A stretch of DNA of 53,703 nucleotides, taken from positions 1 through 53,703 of the forward strand of contig CAZJQP010000026.1 of the NCBI GenBank assembly GCA_964548225.1, read 5' to 3'. The notes below the pieces were generated by a model. That model saw only the letters and a program-made list of their open reading frames with translations. It was not told the origin of the DNA and made no database searches. This DNA is from CALMEH01 sp964548225 (GTDB lineage Bacteria; Acidobacteriota; Blastocatellia; Pyrinomonadales; Pyrinomonadaceae). This document shows positions 1 to 7,293 of this stretch, piece by piece. The position numbers and the translations under genes are program-made. Every line of letters begins with the position of its first letter. Positions within the stretch are counted from its first letter, which is position 1.

Positions 1-932
1 CTTTGCATCTTTGCGTTGAGATTTCTTCTCATTTTCGCAGCTTCGACTGTGTTTTTCATCAGCATTGCGACAGTCAAAAGTCCAACACCGCCCGGAACAG
101 GTGTGAAATTCGCCGCTTTTTGACGCACCTCTCGCGGATTTACGTCGCCGACGAGCGTGAAGCCGCGTTTTTCTATTGTCCGCAGACGTTTTTCGAGTTC
201 GTCCGCGTCGAATAATTCACGCGCAATCTCGACATCAGAAAAATTATTTATACCGACATCAATCACGGTTGCGCCTTGTTTGATGTGTTCGGCGCGGACG
301 AATCCGGCTTTGCCGATTGCCGCAACCAAAATATCGGCTTGCGATGTAATTTCGGGCAGATTTTTCGTGCGCGAATGGCAAATCGTAACGGTTGCGTTTT
401 CTTGCAAAAGAAGTTGCGCCATCGGTTTGCCGACGATATTGCTTCTGCCGATAATAACGGCGTGTTCGCCGGAAATATTTATTTCGCAACGCTTTAGAAT
501 TTCAATCACGCCTGCCGGAGTGCAAGGCACGAGCGCGTTTTGACCTTGCGAGAGTTTGCCGACGTTTATCGGATGAAAACCGTCAACGTCTTTGTCTGCG
601 TCTATGGCTTCCAAAATTTCGCGCTCATTTATTTGTTTCGGAAGCGGTAATTGCACCAAAATTCCGTCAACTTCGCTACGCCGATTCAAATCTTCGACAA
701 AATCGAGCAATTCTTTATGAGAAATTTCCGCTGAAAAATGATGATGTTCGGAGATAATTCCGAGTTCTTCAGCGGTTTTCACTTTGCTCCCGACATAGAC
801 GGCAGACGCGGCATCTTCGCCGACACGAACGACTGCAAGGCACGGACGAAACGGCAGACTTTTGACTTCTTCGGCAACTTCTTGTTTGATAATTTCGGCA
901 ATTTCCTTGCCGCTTAAAATATTTGCTGACAT
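1..932 (-). CDS. folD: Bifunctional methylenetetrahydrofolate dehydrogenase/cyclohydrolase FolD, 3' end off the left edge
   Basis: Cytosolic enzyme of one-carbon metabolism that oxidises 5,10-methylene-THF to methenyl-THF and hydrolyses it to 10-formyl-THF. I translated this frame from the ATG at 932 (MSANILSGKEIAEIIKQEV). It shows YVGSKVKTAEELG with the catalytic-type lysine, DGILVQLPLP, DKDVDGFHP, the NADP-binding stretch GRSNIVGKPMAQLL, and PVPGGVGLLTVAML near the C terminus. The usual GGVGPMT is GGVGLLT here. About 310 codons are visible with no stop, although E. coli FolD has 288 residues. The excess lies in the tail (KMRRNLNAKMQ), which is encoded by the dispersed GCAAAG-type word repeat, so the gene seems to have run on into a repeat. 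It is divergent from the hydrolase at 1010. The family assignment is firm; the true C terminus is unknown. Confidence 0.93.
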   Translation of the reverse strand, partial: MSANILSGKEIAEIIKQEVAEEVKSLPFRPCLAVVRVGEDAASAVYVGSKVKTAEELGIISEHHHFSAEISHKELLDFVEDLNRRSEVDGILVQLPLPKQINEREILEAIDADKDVDGFHPINVGKLSQGQNALVPCTPAGVIEILKRCEINISGEHAVIIGRSNIVGKPMAQLLLQENATVTICHSRTKNLPEITSQADILVAAIGKAGFVRAEHIKQGATVIDVGINNFSDVEIARELFDADELEKRLRTIEKRGFTLVGDVNPREVRQKAANFTPVPGGVGLLTVAMLMKNTVEAAKMRRNLNAKMQ

Positions 933-1009
933 AACGAAATTATTCTAAACTTTCGCGCCCGTTTTGTCAGTTGTGGCGAATTTTTACGAAGTGCGCTAAA
1001 ATCGCGGCT

Positions 1010-2209
1010 ATGAAAATCATTCGTTTTTTCGTGCTTTTGCTGTTTGTCGGAACTATTTACGCGCAGACAAATCCGCTTTCGACCGCCGGAAAATATCGCG
1101 CAGGTTGGCGGAGTGTTACCGTAACTCGTTCAAACAATACGACTTTTACGGCGAGGCTTTATTATCCGGCGACAGCCAACGGACAAAATGCAAATTACGA
1201 CGGAAGCGGTGCGCCTTACGCGGCGATAACTTTCGGACACGGATTTTTGCAGGCGGTTTCGAGTTATCAATCAACGCTCGAACATCTGGCGACACACGGA
1301 TTTTTCGTAATTGCGTCCGATTCGGAAAGCGGACTTTTCCCGTCGCATCAAAATTTTGTGAATGATTTGCGCCAATCTTTGACTTATTTAGAGCAAGAAA
1401 ACGCGAGTTCTTCATCAATTCTTTTTAATCAAGTTCGGACAAACAAATTTGGCGCAAGCGGACATTCGATGGGCGGAGGCGCGAGCATTTTGGCGACTTC
1501 GCAAGACGCTCGAATTAAATCGCTGGCAAATCTCGCGGCGGCGGAAACAAATCCTTCAGCCGTGAGCGCGATGCCGAATATCAATGCACCGACAATGTTG
1601 ATTTCGGGCAGTTCGGACACGATTGTTCCGGTCGCGCAAAACGGACAACTGATGTATAACGGCGGCAACGCGCCGAAGATTTTGCCGATAATTCAAGGCG
1701 GTTGGCATTGCGGTTTTGAAGATGCACAAACAATCGGTTGCGATAATGGTTCGACCATCACACGCGAACAACAATTATCGGAAACGCGCAGGCTTTTGAC
1801 CGCGTTTTTCAATCTTTATTTGAAATCGGACGAAACAAATTGGAAACAATCTTGGGGCGCGGACTTGCAAAATTCTTTGGTTCAAGCGCAAACGAATTCG
1901 GGCATCGAAATTGCGCCCGCGATGCAAAATATCACGGCAAACGTCGGCATAAACACTAATTTTTCAATCACGGTAACAAACCGCAACACGACTCCGACGA
2001 GTTTCTCTGTTTTCGTCGAACAACGCCGTTGGATTGTCGTTACAAATCCGCAACAAACCGCCGTTTTGAATCCGAATCAATCGGCGACGATAAATTTTTC
2101 GGTCAAAAGATTATGGAAAAATCCGCGACTTTTGAATAATTTGCTGATTTCGATTCGCAATAATTCCGATAATCTCACCCGAAATTTTGCTACAATAAAT
2201 CTGCAATGA
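1010..2209 (+). CDS. Secreted alpha/beta hydrolase, dienelactone hydrolase/polyester-hydrolase (PETase/cutinase)-like
   Basis: The product has 399 residues and probably hydrolyses an ester or lipid outside the cytoplasm. The start at 1010 puts the signal peptide (MKIIRFFVLLLFVGTIYAQ) at the N terminus; an upstream in-frame ATG at 971 would add 13 residues before it. The catalytic triad is visible: nucleophile Ser153 in GHSMGGG, Asp203 in SGSSDTIVP and His233 in GGWHCGF, with the oxyanion-type turn FGHGF near residue 77. Residues 300-399 form an extra beta-rich domain (NITANVGINTNFSITV onward), probably an Ig-like or CARDB-like module that could mediate substrate or surface binding. The 3' end overlaps the next gene by 4 nt (ATGA), which suggests translational coupling. 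The substrate cannot be read from sequence; chlorophyllase-like or lipase activity is equally possible. Confidence 0.82.
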   Translation: MKIIRFFVLLLFVGTIYAQTNPLSTAGKYRAGWRSVTVTRSNNTTFTARLYYPATANGQNANYDGSGAPYAAITFGHGFLQAVSSYQSTLEHLATHGFFVIASDSESGLFPSHQNFVNDLRQSLTYLEQENASSSSILFNQVRTNKFGASGHSMGGGASILATSQDARIKSLANLAAAETNPSAVSAMPNINAPTMLISGSSDTIVPVAQNGQLMYNGGNAPKILPIIQGGWHCGFEDAQTIGCDNGSTITREQQLSETRRLLTAFFNLYLKSDETNWKQSWGADLQNSLVQAQTNSGIEIAPAMQNITANVGINTNFSITVTNRNTTPTSFSVFVEQRRWIVVTNPQQTAVLNPNQSATINFSVKRLWKNPRLLNNLLISIRNNSDNLTRNFATINLQ

Positions 2210-4659
2210 ACTTTTTTTCACCACAGAGACACAGAAACGCAGAGTTTTTTAGAGCGGCATTTTTTTACTTTTTACTTTTCACTCTTATATCTCTGTGTCT
2301 CTGCGCCTCTGCGGTGAAAATTTCCGCGCAGGATTTTCATACGAAAATTCGCACCGCAGTTGAAAACCGTGATTATCCGACGGCGATTGCGGAACTTGAA
2401 TCTTTGGCGGAAGCCGATAAAAAATCGTTTGAATTAAACAATTACGATTATCTCTTGGCGCGGATGCAGGAGAAAAACGGTGATTTTGCAAAGGCAGCGA
2501 TGAATTTCCAAGCGGTTGCGAATCGTAATTCGATCTTAAAGGAATACGCGCTTTGGCATCTTGCACAGATTTCACGTTCGAGCGGAAATCTTCTGCTTGA
2601 ACGCACATTTTTACAGGAGATTTTAACGCTTTACCCGACTTCTCTGCTGACAAACACCGCGCAAATTCGTCTGACGCAAAGCTATTTTGAAAGTAAAAAT
2701 TATGAATTTGTCGTTCGTCAGTTGTCGGTTGCCGGCGGTCAGTCGCAAGGAAAAAACAACGGACTGTCGCGCGAAAATCAGATACTTCTCGCGCAAGCCT
2801 ATTTGCAGAGTGGAAAGACGACCGAAGCGAAGGAAATTTTCACGCGCCTTGCAAACAATTTGGAAAATCCGGCGCAACCTGATGATTATGCTTTGGAAGC
2901 GGCAAAAAATCTCGATTTGATTGAAGGCGGTAACGAAAATTTTGGCAAAGTCGCGCCGCAGATTGCTGAGACCGAACATCTGCGGCGCGGTTCGATTTAT
3001 CAGTTTAATCGTAGTTTTGCGTTGGCGCGTCTGCATTATTCGGCAATCGTCGAACGCTATCCGAACGGGATTAACGTGCCGTTTGCGTCTTATCAAATCG
3101 GGCGAAGTTTCGCGCAAGAAGGAGATTTTTCGTCTGCCATTGATTGGTATGAACGAATTTTGGCGCAATTTCCGTCCGATCCGGTGGCGAAAGACGCGCT
3201 TTATCAATCGGCTTCGGCTTTTGCGCGTTTGAACAAGCCGAAAGAATCGGTTTCGCGCTACAAAAGATTTATCGAACAATTTCCCGATGCCGAAAATCTC
3301 GACCGTGCATATCTCAACATCATAGACGTTTTGCGCGATCAGGGCGGCGACAATTCCGTTTTGCAATGGGCGCAAAAAACGCAGGAAACTTTTCGCGGAA
3401 AATTGGCTGAACCGCTCGCACTTTTTGCTCAAGCGCGAATCAAACTCGAACAAAATGATTGGCAAAGCGCGATTATTGATTTGGATAAACTTCTGCTTTT
3501 CAGCGATTTAGGCGGAACTCGCGTGGCGGGCGGAACTTCCGTCAAGGAAGTTACATTCTTAAAAGGTTTCGCGCTCGAAAGCCAACAAAAATTTGCCGAA
3601 GCGATTGACATTTATCTTTCGATTGCTGACGGGCGCGGCGAATATTACGGCTGGCGGGCAACCGAAAGATTGCGAAATCTGAGAAGCAACGAGAAAACAC
3701 GCGAAGTTATCTCAACAAAATTAAGCGAGTTGGTTTTGCGGGCAAATTCGGCAAACGTCAGCGACGATGTGCGGCGAATTTCAGCGCAAAATGTTTTGCG
3801 TCTGACCGATTCGCCTGATGTCCGCTCAAAAATGCTCGAAACTATCAAAACGCTTTACACAAAAATTCCCGCTTATCAAAAAGTTCCCGATTTGAAGTTT
3901 TTAGAACTTGGCAGAAAGGAAGTTTTGAAGGAAAAAACCAAAACTCAAAATTTAGCCGATGAACTACTCTTTCTCGCGCTTTACGATGAAGCCGCGCCGG
4001 AACTTGCCGAAAGGGAGAAAGCGAAAAAGGGCGAAAAAGATTTAGATTTTACTTTGGCAACCGTTTTCAAACGCGGCGATTGGGCAAATCGGGCGATTGC
4101 GTATATTGAGCCGCTTTGGAAAAATATTCCCGCCGATTATGAAATGGAATTGATTCCGCGTGGGCAAATCGAACTGCTTTATCCAACGCCTTACGTTGAT
4201 TCTTTGCTCAAATCTGCGCCCGAACGCAATGTTGATCCGCGATTTATTTTGGCAATTATGCGCCAAGAGTCGCATTTTCGCGCCGATGTTAAATCTTACG
4301 CGGCGGCGCGTGGGCTGATGCAGTTTATTTCGACGACTGCCGACAAAATCGCCAATGAATTAAACCGCAAAAATTTCCGCCAAGACGAGCTTTACAATCC
4401 GCCGACGGCGATTCTGTTCGGTTCGCAATATTTGGGCAATCTTTTCAAACAATTTCCAAACCAACCGCAAGCCGTTGCCGCGAGTTATAACGGCGGCGAG
4501 GACAACGTAGCGCGTTGGCTGAAACGCGCAAACTCAAACGATGCCGACAAATACACCGCCGAAATCGTCTTTTCGCAATCGAAAGATTATATCTATAAAG
4601 TAATGGCAAGCTATCGCGTTTATCAGATGCTCTACGACGAAAAATTGAAGGCAAAATAG
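2206..4659 (+). CDS. Soluble lytic murein transglycosylase (Slt70-like) with TPR superhelix
   Basis: The 817-residue protein cleaves peptidoglycan glycan strands in the periplasm. The N terminus is a signal peptide with hydrophobic core FYFLLFTLISLCLC and probable cleavage after KISAQ. Residues about 45-620 are helical repeats of TPR type, for example FASYQIGRSFAQEGDFSSAI. The C-terminal SLT domain (about 665-800) has the catalytic Glu688 in MRQESHFR, ARGLMQF, and AVAASYNGG. The start codon overlaps the stop of the hydrolase, so the two genes are probably co-transcribed. The signal-peptide coding region lies inside a dispersed inverted repeat (2219-2315). Function is firmly supported by the SLT motifs. 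The exact start is less certain, because the first 12 residues (MNFFSPQRHRNA) are also repeat-encoded. Confidence 0.92.
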   Translation: MNFFSPQRHRNAEFFRAAFFYFLLFTLISLCLCASAVKISAQDFHTKIRTAVENRDYPTAIAELESLAEADKKSFELNNYDYLLARMQEKNGDFAKAAMNFQAVANRNSILKEYALWHLAQISRSSGNLLLERTFLQEILTLYPTSLLTNTAQIRLTQSYFESKNYEFVVRQLSVAGGQSQGKNNGLSRENQILLAQAYLQSGKTTEAKEIFTRLANNLENPAQPDDYALEAAKNLDLIEGGNENFGKVAPQIAETEHLRRGSIYQFNRSFALARLHYSAIVERYPNGINVPFASYQIGRSFAQEGDFSSAIDWYERILAQFPSDPVAKDALYQSASAFARLNKPKESVSRYKRFIEQFPDAENLDRAYLNIIDVLRDQGGDNSVLQWAQKTQETFRGKLAEPLALFAQARIKLEQNDWQSAIIDLDKLLLFSDLGGTRVAGGTSVKEVTFLKGFALESQQKFAEAIDIYLSIADGRGEYYGWRATERLRNLRSNEKTREVISTKLSELVLRANSANVSDDVRRISAQNVLRLTDSPDVRSKMLETIKTLYTKIPAYQKVPDLKFLELGRKEVLKEKTKTQNLADELLFLALYDEAAPELAEREKAKKGEKDLDFTLATVFKRGDWANRAIAYIEPLWKNIPADYEMELIPRGQIELLYPTPYVDSLLKSAPERNVDPRFILAIMRQESHFRADVKSYAAARGLMQFISTTADKIANELNRKNFRQDELYNPPTAILFGSQYLGNLFKQFPNQPQAVAASYNGGEDNVARWLKRANSNDADKYTAEIVFSQSKDYIYKVMASYRVYQMLYDEKLKAK
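2219..2315. repeat. Inverted CACAGAG-type word repeat inside the signal-peptide coding region
   Basis: Left arm 2219-2244 and the reverse complement of right arm 2290-2315 are both 26 nt built of CACAGAG-like words and differ at only about five positions, all transitions. The spacer is about 45 nt and T-rich. This repeat type is normally intergenic; here it is translated as residues 5-37 of the transglycosylase precursor. Confidence 0.85.
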
Positions 4660-4668
4660 CCGTTTTCG

Positions 4669-4878
4669 GCTTCCTGACGAAGTTTCAGGACTTTCTTACA
4701 AACCGCACGGACTTCCTTGCGAACTGTAAGAACTTCCTTACAAACCGCACGGACTTCCCTACAAACTGCACGGACTTCCTGACGAAGTGTAAGGACTTCC
4801 TTGCAAACTGTAAGAACTTCCTTGCGAACTGTAAGGAAGTCCGTGCGGTTTGTAAGGAAGTCCGTGCAAACTGTAAGG
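4669..4878. repeat. 21-bp minisatellite, ten units, the last two in altered or inverted form
   Basis: Ten consecutive 21-bp units run without spacers from 4669. Eight follow the pattern ACTTCCTTrCrAACyGyAmGr. The last two (4837-4857 and 4858-4878) read AAGTCCGTGCGGTTTGTAAGG and a variant, which match the reverse complement of earlier units and so allow a long hairpin. Because 21 is a multiple of three, several minus-strand frames stay open and encode heptads such as KEVRAVC. No ribosome binding site or start context was seen, so I treat it as non-coding. It fills most of the 298-nt gap between the transglycosylase and the Sco gene. Confidence 0.9.
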
Positions 4879-4957
4879 AAGCCAAAATCCATATAATTTA
4901 TGCCTTAAACCTAAAAAATCGCGGGCGGTTTGTCTTTACAATTCATTTTAGGCAAAA

Positions 4958-5851
4958 TTGAAATTTATGCGTTATTTATCAGTCTTTTTATTATCAATTT
5001 TAATGTTCACGGCTTGCCAGAAAAGCCCGACAACCAATCAAAACGCAAGTTCTGAAGCCAAACGTTACAAGCTCAAAGGCAAAGTCGTCTCGGTTGACAA
5101 AGCCGCGAAAAAGGCGGAAATCGCCCACGAAGAAATCCCCGATTTTATGAAGCCGATGACGATGAAGTTCTCCATCAAAGATGATTGGGTGTGGGATGAA
5201 TTAACGCCCGGCGCAGACATTCAAGCCGATTTGGTGGTTGAACCGAGCGGCGAATATTGGCTCGAAAAACTCGGCATCAGCGCACTGCCCCGCGCCGACC
5301 AAACGCCGCTCACCGTCAACGAAAATTTCGCCCAAATCGGCAAACAAGTCGCCGATTTTACTTTGATAAATCAAGACGGCAAACCCGTTTCGCCAAAAGA
5401 TTTTCTCGGCAAAGCGTGGGCAATCACGTTTATCTACGCCGAATGCCCTCTGCCCGATTATTGTATTCGGATGTCAACGAGCTTTTCCGACGCGGCAAAT
5501 CAAATCAAAGCCTCGGAATTTAAAGACAAACTGGCTCTGTTAAGCGTTTCGTTCGACCCGACACGCGACACGCCCGACAAGCTCAAAAAATATCGTCAAG
5601 GTTATCTCGGCAAAGACGCAAACGCCGCCGAAAGCGCGTGGCAAGTCGCCGTCGGCAAAGAAGCAGACGTGCGAAAAGTCGCCGATTTCTTCGGCTTGCG
5701 CTACGAAATTGACCCGAACGACAAAGCCCAATTCAACCATTCCCTCCGCACCGCCGTCATCGCCCCCGACGGCAAAGTTACGAAAATTTTAGTCGGAAAC
5801 GAATGGTCAGCAAGCGATTTGTTGAGAGAGATGCAGGCGACTTTGAAATGA
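4958..5851 (+). CDS. Copper-handling lipoprotein: CusF-like domain fused to Sco1/SenC thioredoxin-like domain
   Basis: The 297-residue lipoprotein has its lipobox cysteine at Cys20 (ILMFTAC). Residues about 38-75 resemble CusF-type copper-binding domains (GKVVSVDKAAKKAEI, then PDFMKPMTMKF with its methionines). Residues about 125-297 are the Sco1/SenC domain: Cys163 and Cys169 in ECPLPDYC and His261 in FNHSLR are the expected copper ligands. The cysteines are five residues apart instead of the classical CxxxC, a variant I associate with bacterial CusF-Sco fusions. Likely role: delivery of copper or thiol chemistry to cytochrome oxidase at the outer face of the membrane. The start could also be the ATG at 4967. 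No oxidase genes are in the window. Confidence 0.9.
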   Translation: MKFMRYLSVFLLSILMFTACQKSPTTNQNASSEAKRYKLKGKVVSVDKAAKKAEIAHEEIPDFMKPMTMKFSIKDDWVWDELTPGADIQADLVVEPSGEYWLEKLGISALPRADQTPLTVNENFAQIGKQVADFTLINQDGKPVSPKDFLGKAWAITFIYAECPLPDYCIRMSTSFSDAANQIKASEFKDKLALLSVSFDPTRDTPDKLKKYRQGYLGKDANAAESAWQVAVGKEADVRKVADFFGLRYEIDPNDKAQFNHSLRTAVIAPDGKVTKILVGNEWSASDLLREMQATLK

Positions 5852-5909
5852 ATCGGTGGAAATTTTTACACGGAATTCCATATTCCGCGAAATTCCAAAA
5901 CCAAAAACC

Positions 5910-5958
5910 AGCGAAAGCCAAATAATTATTGACTTTCGCTTTGAAATTGAGCTATAAA
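5910..5958 (+). promoter_or_regulatory. Sigma70-like promoter with overlapping inverted repeat upstream of the cassette array
   Basis: TTGACT (5929-5934), an 18-nt spacer and TATAAA (5953-5958) resemble a housekeeping promoter pointing into the cassette array. An inverted repeat, AGCGAAAG (5910-5917) and CTTTCGCT (5933-5940), overlaps the -35 box and could be an operator or the terminator of the Sco gene. Position is like that of an integron cassette promoter, but there is no integrase gene here. Confidence 0.45.
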
Positions 5959-5999
5959 TAATTCGGTATAAGAAAACTGAACTTCGGTTCAATACAAAG

Positions 6000-6064
6000 T
6001 TAGATGCTTCCTGTAAAAAGAAGCAAAAACGCGACTTGAAAAATTTAAGCAAAGACGCTCCGCG
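6000..6064. repeat. Direct repeat copy 1 (cassette 5' end)
   Basis: About 60 bp beginning TTAGATGCTTCCTG and ending AAAGACGCTCCGCGT, with an internal GCTTC/GAAGC hairpin, recur at 6413-6472 with a few changes. The two copies flank the unknown cassette gene. Confidence 0.85.
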
Positions 6065-6110
6065 TGAGAACAATCTTGCGTGGTTGGCAAACGGTGTGCT
6101 AAAGATAAAC

Positions 6111-6386
6111 ATGCCCAAAGAGATTAAGTTAAACTTCCGTGTTTCCATCAAAGCCCTTATCGCGGCAGCCCAAAACCATCTTGGCTTGAGGGATCTCGAA
6201 GGGACGACCACAACTGAGTTGCAGGGAATTGCTCGGTGCTTGCTCGGAACCAAGATCGAAGGCAACTCGGTGGTGGAGTTATCGATTCATGGTTATGCAC
6301 GCGAACAAGGCGCGATGATAACGCTAGTTGGAGAGGCAGCTGATGTTGCTCAGTATGCACGAGCGTTCCAGGAACTACTGGATTGA
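6111..6386 (+). CDS. Cassette-borne protein of unknown function
   Basis: I do not recognise this gene. From the ATG at 6111 (MPKEIKLNFRVSIKALIAAA) it encodes 91 residues without signal peptide or membrane segment, with a helical start and a beta-rich middle (VVELSIHGYA). The frame stays open upstream to a TTG at 6036, but that stretch lies inside the direct repeat, so 6111 is the better start; I see no strong ribosome binding site for either. Base composition looks more GC-rich than the flanking genes, which suggests recent acquisition. It is the only gene of cassette 1. Whether it is expressed is unknown. Confidence 0.5.
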   Translation: MPKEIKLNFRVSIKALIAAAQNHLGLRDLEGTTTTELQGIARCLLGTKIEGNSVVELSIHGYAREQGAMITLVGEAADVAQYARAFQELLD

Positions 6387-6412
6387 ATTCAGTGCGCCGC
6401 CTAATCATAAGA

Positions 6413-6472
6413 TTAGATGCTTCCTGAAAAGAAGCAAAAATGTCGGCATTTTGAAAACCAAAGACGCTCCGC
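6413..6472. repeat. Direct repeat copy 2
   Basis: Second copy of the 6000-6064 repeat, beginning TTAGATGCTTCCTG and ending AAAGACGCTCCGCGT. It is preceded by GA instead of G, so the GTTRRRY core is damaged (ATTAGAT). A perfect CTAATC-ATAA-GATTAG palindrome sits at the junction. It may be an inactivated cassette boundary. Confidence 0.8.
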
Positions 6473-6522
6473 GTTTCCCCAAACTTGTCTGAAGGTAGAG
6501 CGCGTGGTGAAAATAACGACGC

Positions 6523-6635
6523 ATCTAACAATTCAATGGACGTGAGGGCGAAACAGCGACTTTATTATCGAGGTCTTTGGTGAACTCGGAGTTGTGTGTC
6601 GGCGGTTTCGCCCCACGTCATCTCAATCGTTCGGC
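6523..6635 (+). other. attC-like recombination site 1
   Basis: 113 bp. R'' box ATCTAAC (fits RYYYAAC) and R' box GTTCGGC (fits GTT core). The inner arms are an imperfect palindrome: GACGTG-A-GGGCGAAAC (6539-6554) against GTTTCGCCC-CACGTC, with one unpaired A at 6545 as an extrahelical base. The unpaired spacers next to the R boxes are AATTCAAT and ATCTCAATC, and a variable loop of about 40 nt lies at the centre. Length and architecture match integron attC sites. Confidence 0.8.
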
Positions 6636-6650
6636 ATCTTCTCTTGTTCT

Positions 6651-6680
6651 TTGACAGCTTGTAAAATAAACCAGCATACT
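6651..6680 (+). promoter_or_regulatory. Internal promoter of the mazEF cassette
   Basis: TTGACA (6651-6656), an 18-nt spacer and CATACT (6675-6680). An inverted repeat TCTTTG/CAAAGA around 6687-6705 lies between promoter and start codon and could be the autoregulatory operator expected for MazE-MazF. Toxin-antitoxin cassettes elsewhere usually carry their own promoter. Confidence 0.5.
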
Positions 6681-6714
6681 GTATCTTCTTTGTAGAAACC
6701 AAAGAGGTATAAAT

Positions 6715-6957
6715 ATGAAAGTTCAAATTCAAAAGTGGGGCAACAGCTTAGCGTTGCGAATTCCAAAATCTTTCGCCGTCGAGTCAAAAATTCAGCAAGG
6801 TTCAACTGTCGAAGTTTCTTTGGAAAGCGGCAAAATAATTGTCTTTCCCGTCGCCGAAGAGGAATTTTCTCTTGATGAATTGTTGGCAAAAGTTACGACA
6901 GAAAATTTGCACGGCGAGATTGATACAGGTAATTCCGTTGGCAAGGAGGCTTGGTAA
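6715..6957 (+). CDS. mazE: MazE-like antitoxin (AbrB/SpoVT swapped-hairpin fold)
   Basis: The 80-residue DNA-binding antitoxin would neutralise the adjacent toxin and repress the operon. The N terminus reads MKVQIQKWGNSLALRIPKSF, the typical MazE/AbrB strand-turn-strand with WGNS and RIPKSF. The acidic C-terminal tail (EEEFSLDELLAKV) is the usual toxin-binding segment. Length is close to E. coli MazE (82). A ribosome binding site, AAGAGG at 6702-6707, lies 7 nt before the ATG. The stop overlaps the toxin start by one base (TAATG). It is carried in cassette 2, flanked by attC-like sites. Confidence 0.93.
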   Translation: MKVQIQKWGNSLALRIPKSFAVESKIQQGSTVEVSLESGKIIVFPVAEEEFSLDELLAKVTTENLHGEIDTGNSVGKEAW

Positions 6958-7286
6958 TGAGTTACGTTCCCGAACGCGGCGACGCAATTTGGATTAACTT
7001 TAATCCGCAAGCCGGACACGAGCAAGCTGGAAGGCGACCAGCAATAGTTTTGTCGCCGCACAGCTACAACGGAAAAGTCGGCTTATGCTTGCTTTGCCCG
7101 ATTACCAACAAGGCTAAAGGCTATCCTTTTGAAGTTTTGATTCCAACAGGCTTAGGCGTAACGGGAGTTGTGTTGTCAGACCAAGCGAAAAGTTTAGATT
7201 GGCGTGTAAGAAACGCAGAGTTTATTACCGATTTACCCGAAGCCGTAATCAATGAAGTGCTGAAGAAGTTAAAGTCATTGTTATAA
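6957..7286 (+). CDS. mazF: MazF-like mRNA interferase toxin
   Basis: The 109-residue endoribonuclease cleaves mRNA at short motifs when MazE is lost. It shows the MazF/PemK pattern: GDAIWINFNPQAGHEQAG, RRPAIVLSP, CPITNKAKGYPFEV, and VVLSDQAKSLDWR. Length is close to E. coli MazF (111). The ATG at 6957 is preceded by AGGAGG at 6944-6949, 7 nt away; the TTG at 6951 is a weaker alternative. The gene ends 7 nt before the R'' box of the second attC-like site, as cassette genes do. It probably stabilises the array by post-segregational killing (inference from known toxin-antitoxin cassettes). Confidence 0.93.
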   Translation: MSYVPERGDAIWINFNPQAGHEQAGRRPAIVLSPHSYNGKVGLCLLCPITNKAKGYPFEVLIPTGLGVTGVVLSDQAKSLDWRVRNAEFITDLPEAVINEVLKKLKSLL

Positions 7287-7293
7287 ACGCAAT

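Noticed and set aside
2623..3465. 280-codon minus-strand open frame opposite the transglycosylase
   Set aside because: Arg- and Cys-rich composition without a family pattern; the plus-strand frame carries clear TPR repeats here.
4669..4878. CRISPR-like regular repeats
   Set aside because: Units follow one another without spacers and vary in sequence; no cas gene is present.
4632..4892. Minus-strand open frames of 86 and 66 codons with heptad repeats (KEVRAVC)
   Set aside because: They are a by-product of the 21-bp minisatellite, which leaves several frames open; no ribosome binding site, and one overlaps the 3' end of the transglycosylase gene.
6409..6530. A third complete attC site at the second 60-bp repeat
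   Set aside because: The R' core is ATTAGAT and no matching R'' with paired inner arms is found upstream; kept only as a possible decayed boundary.
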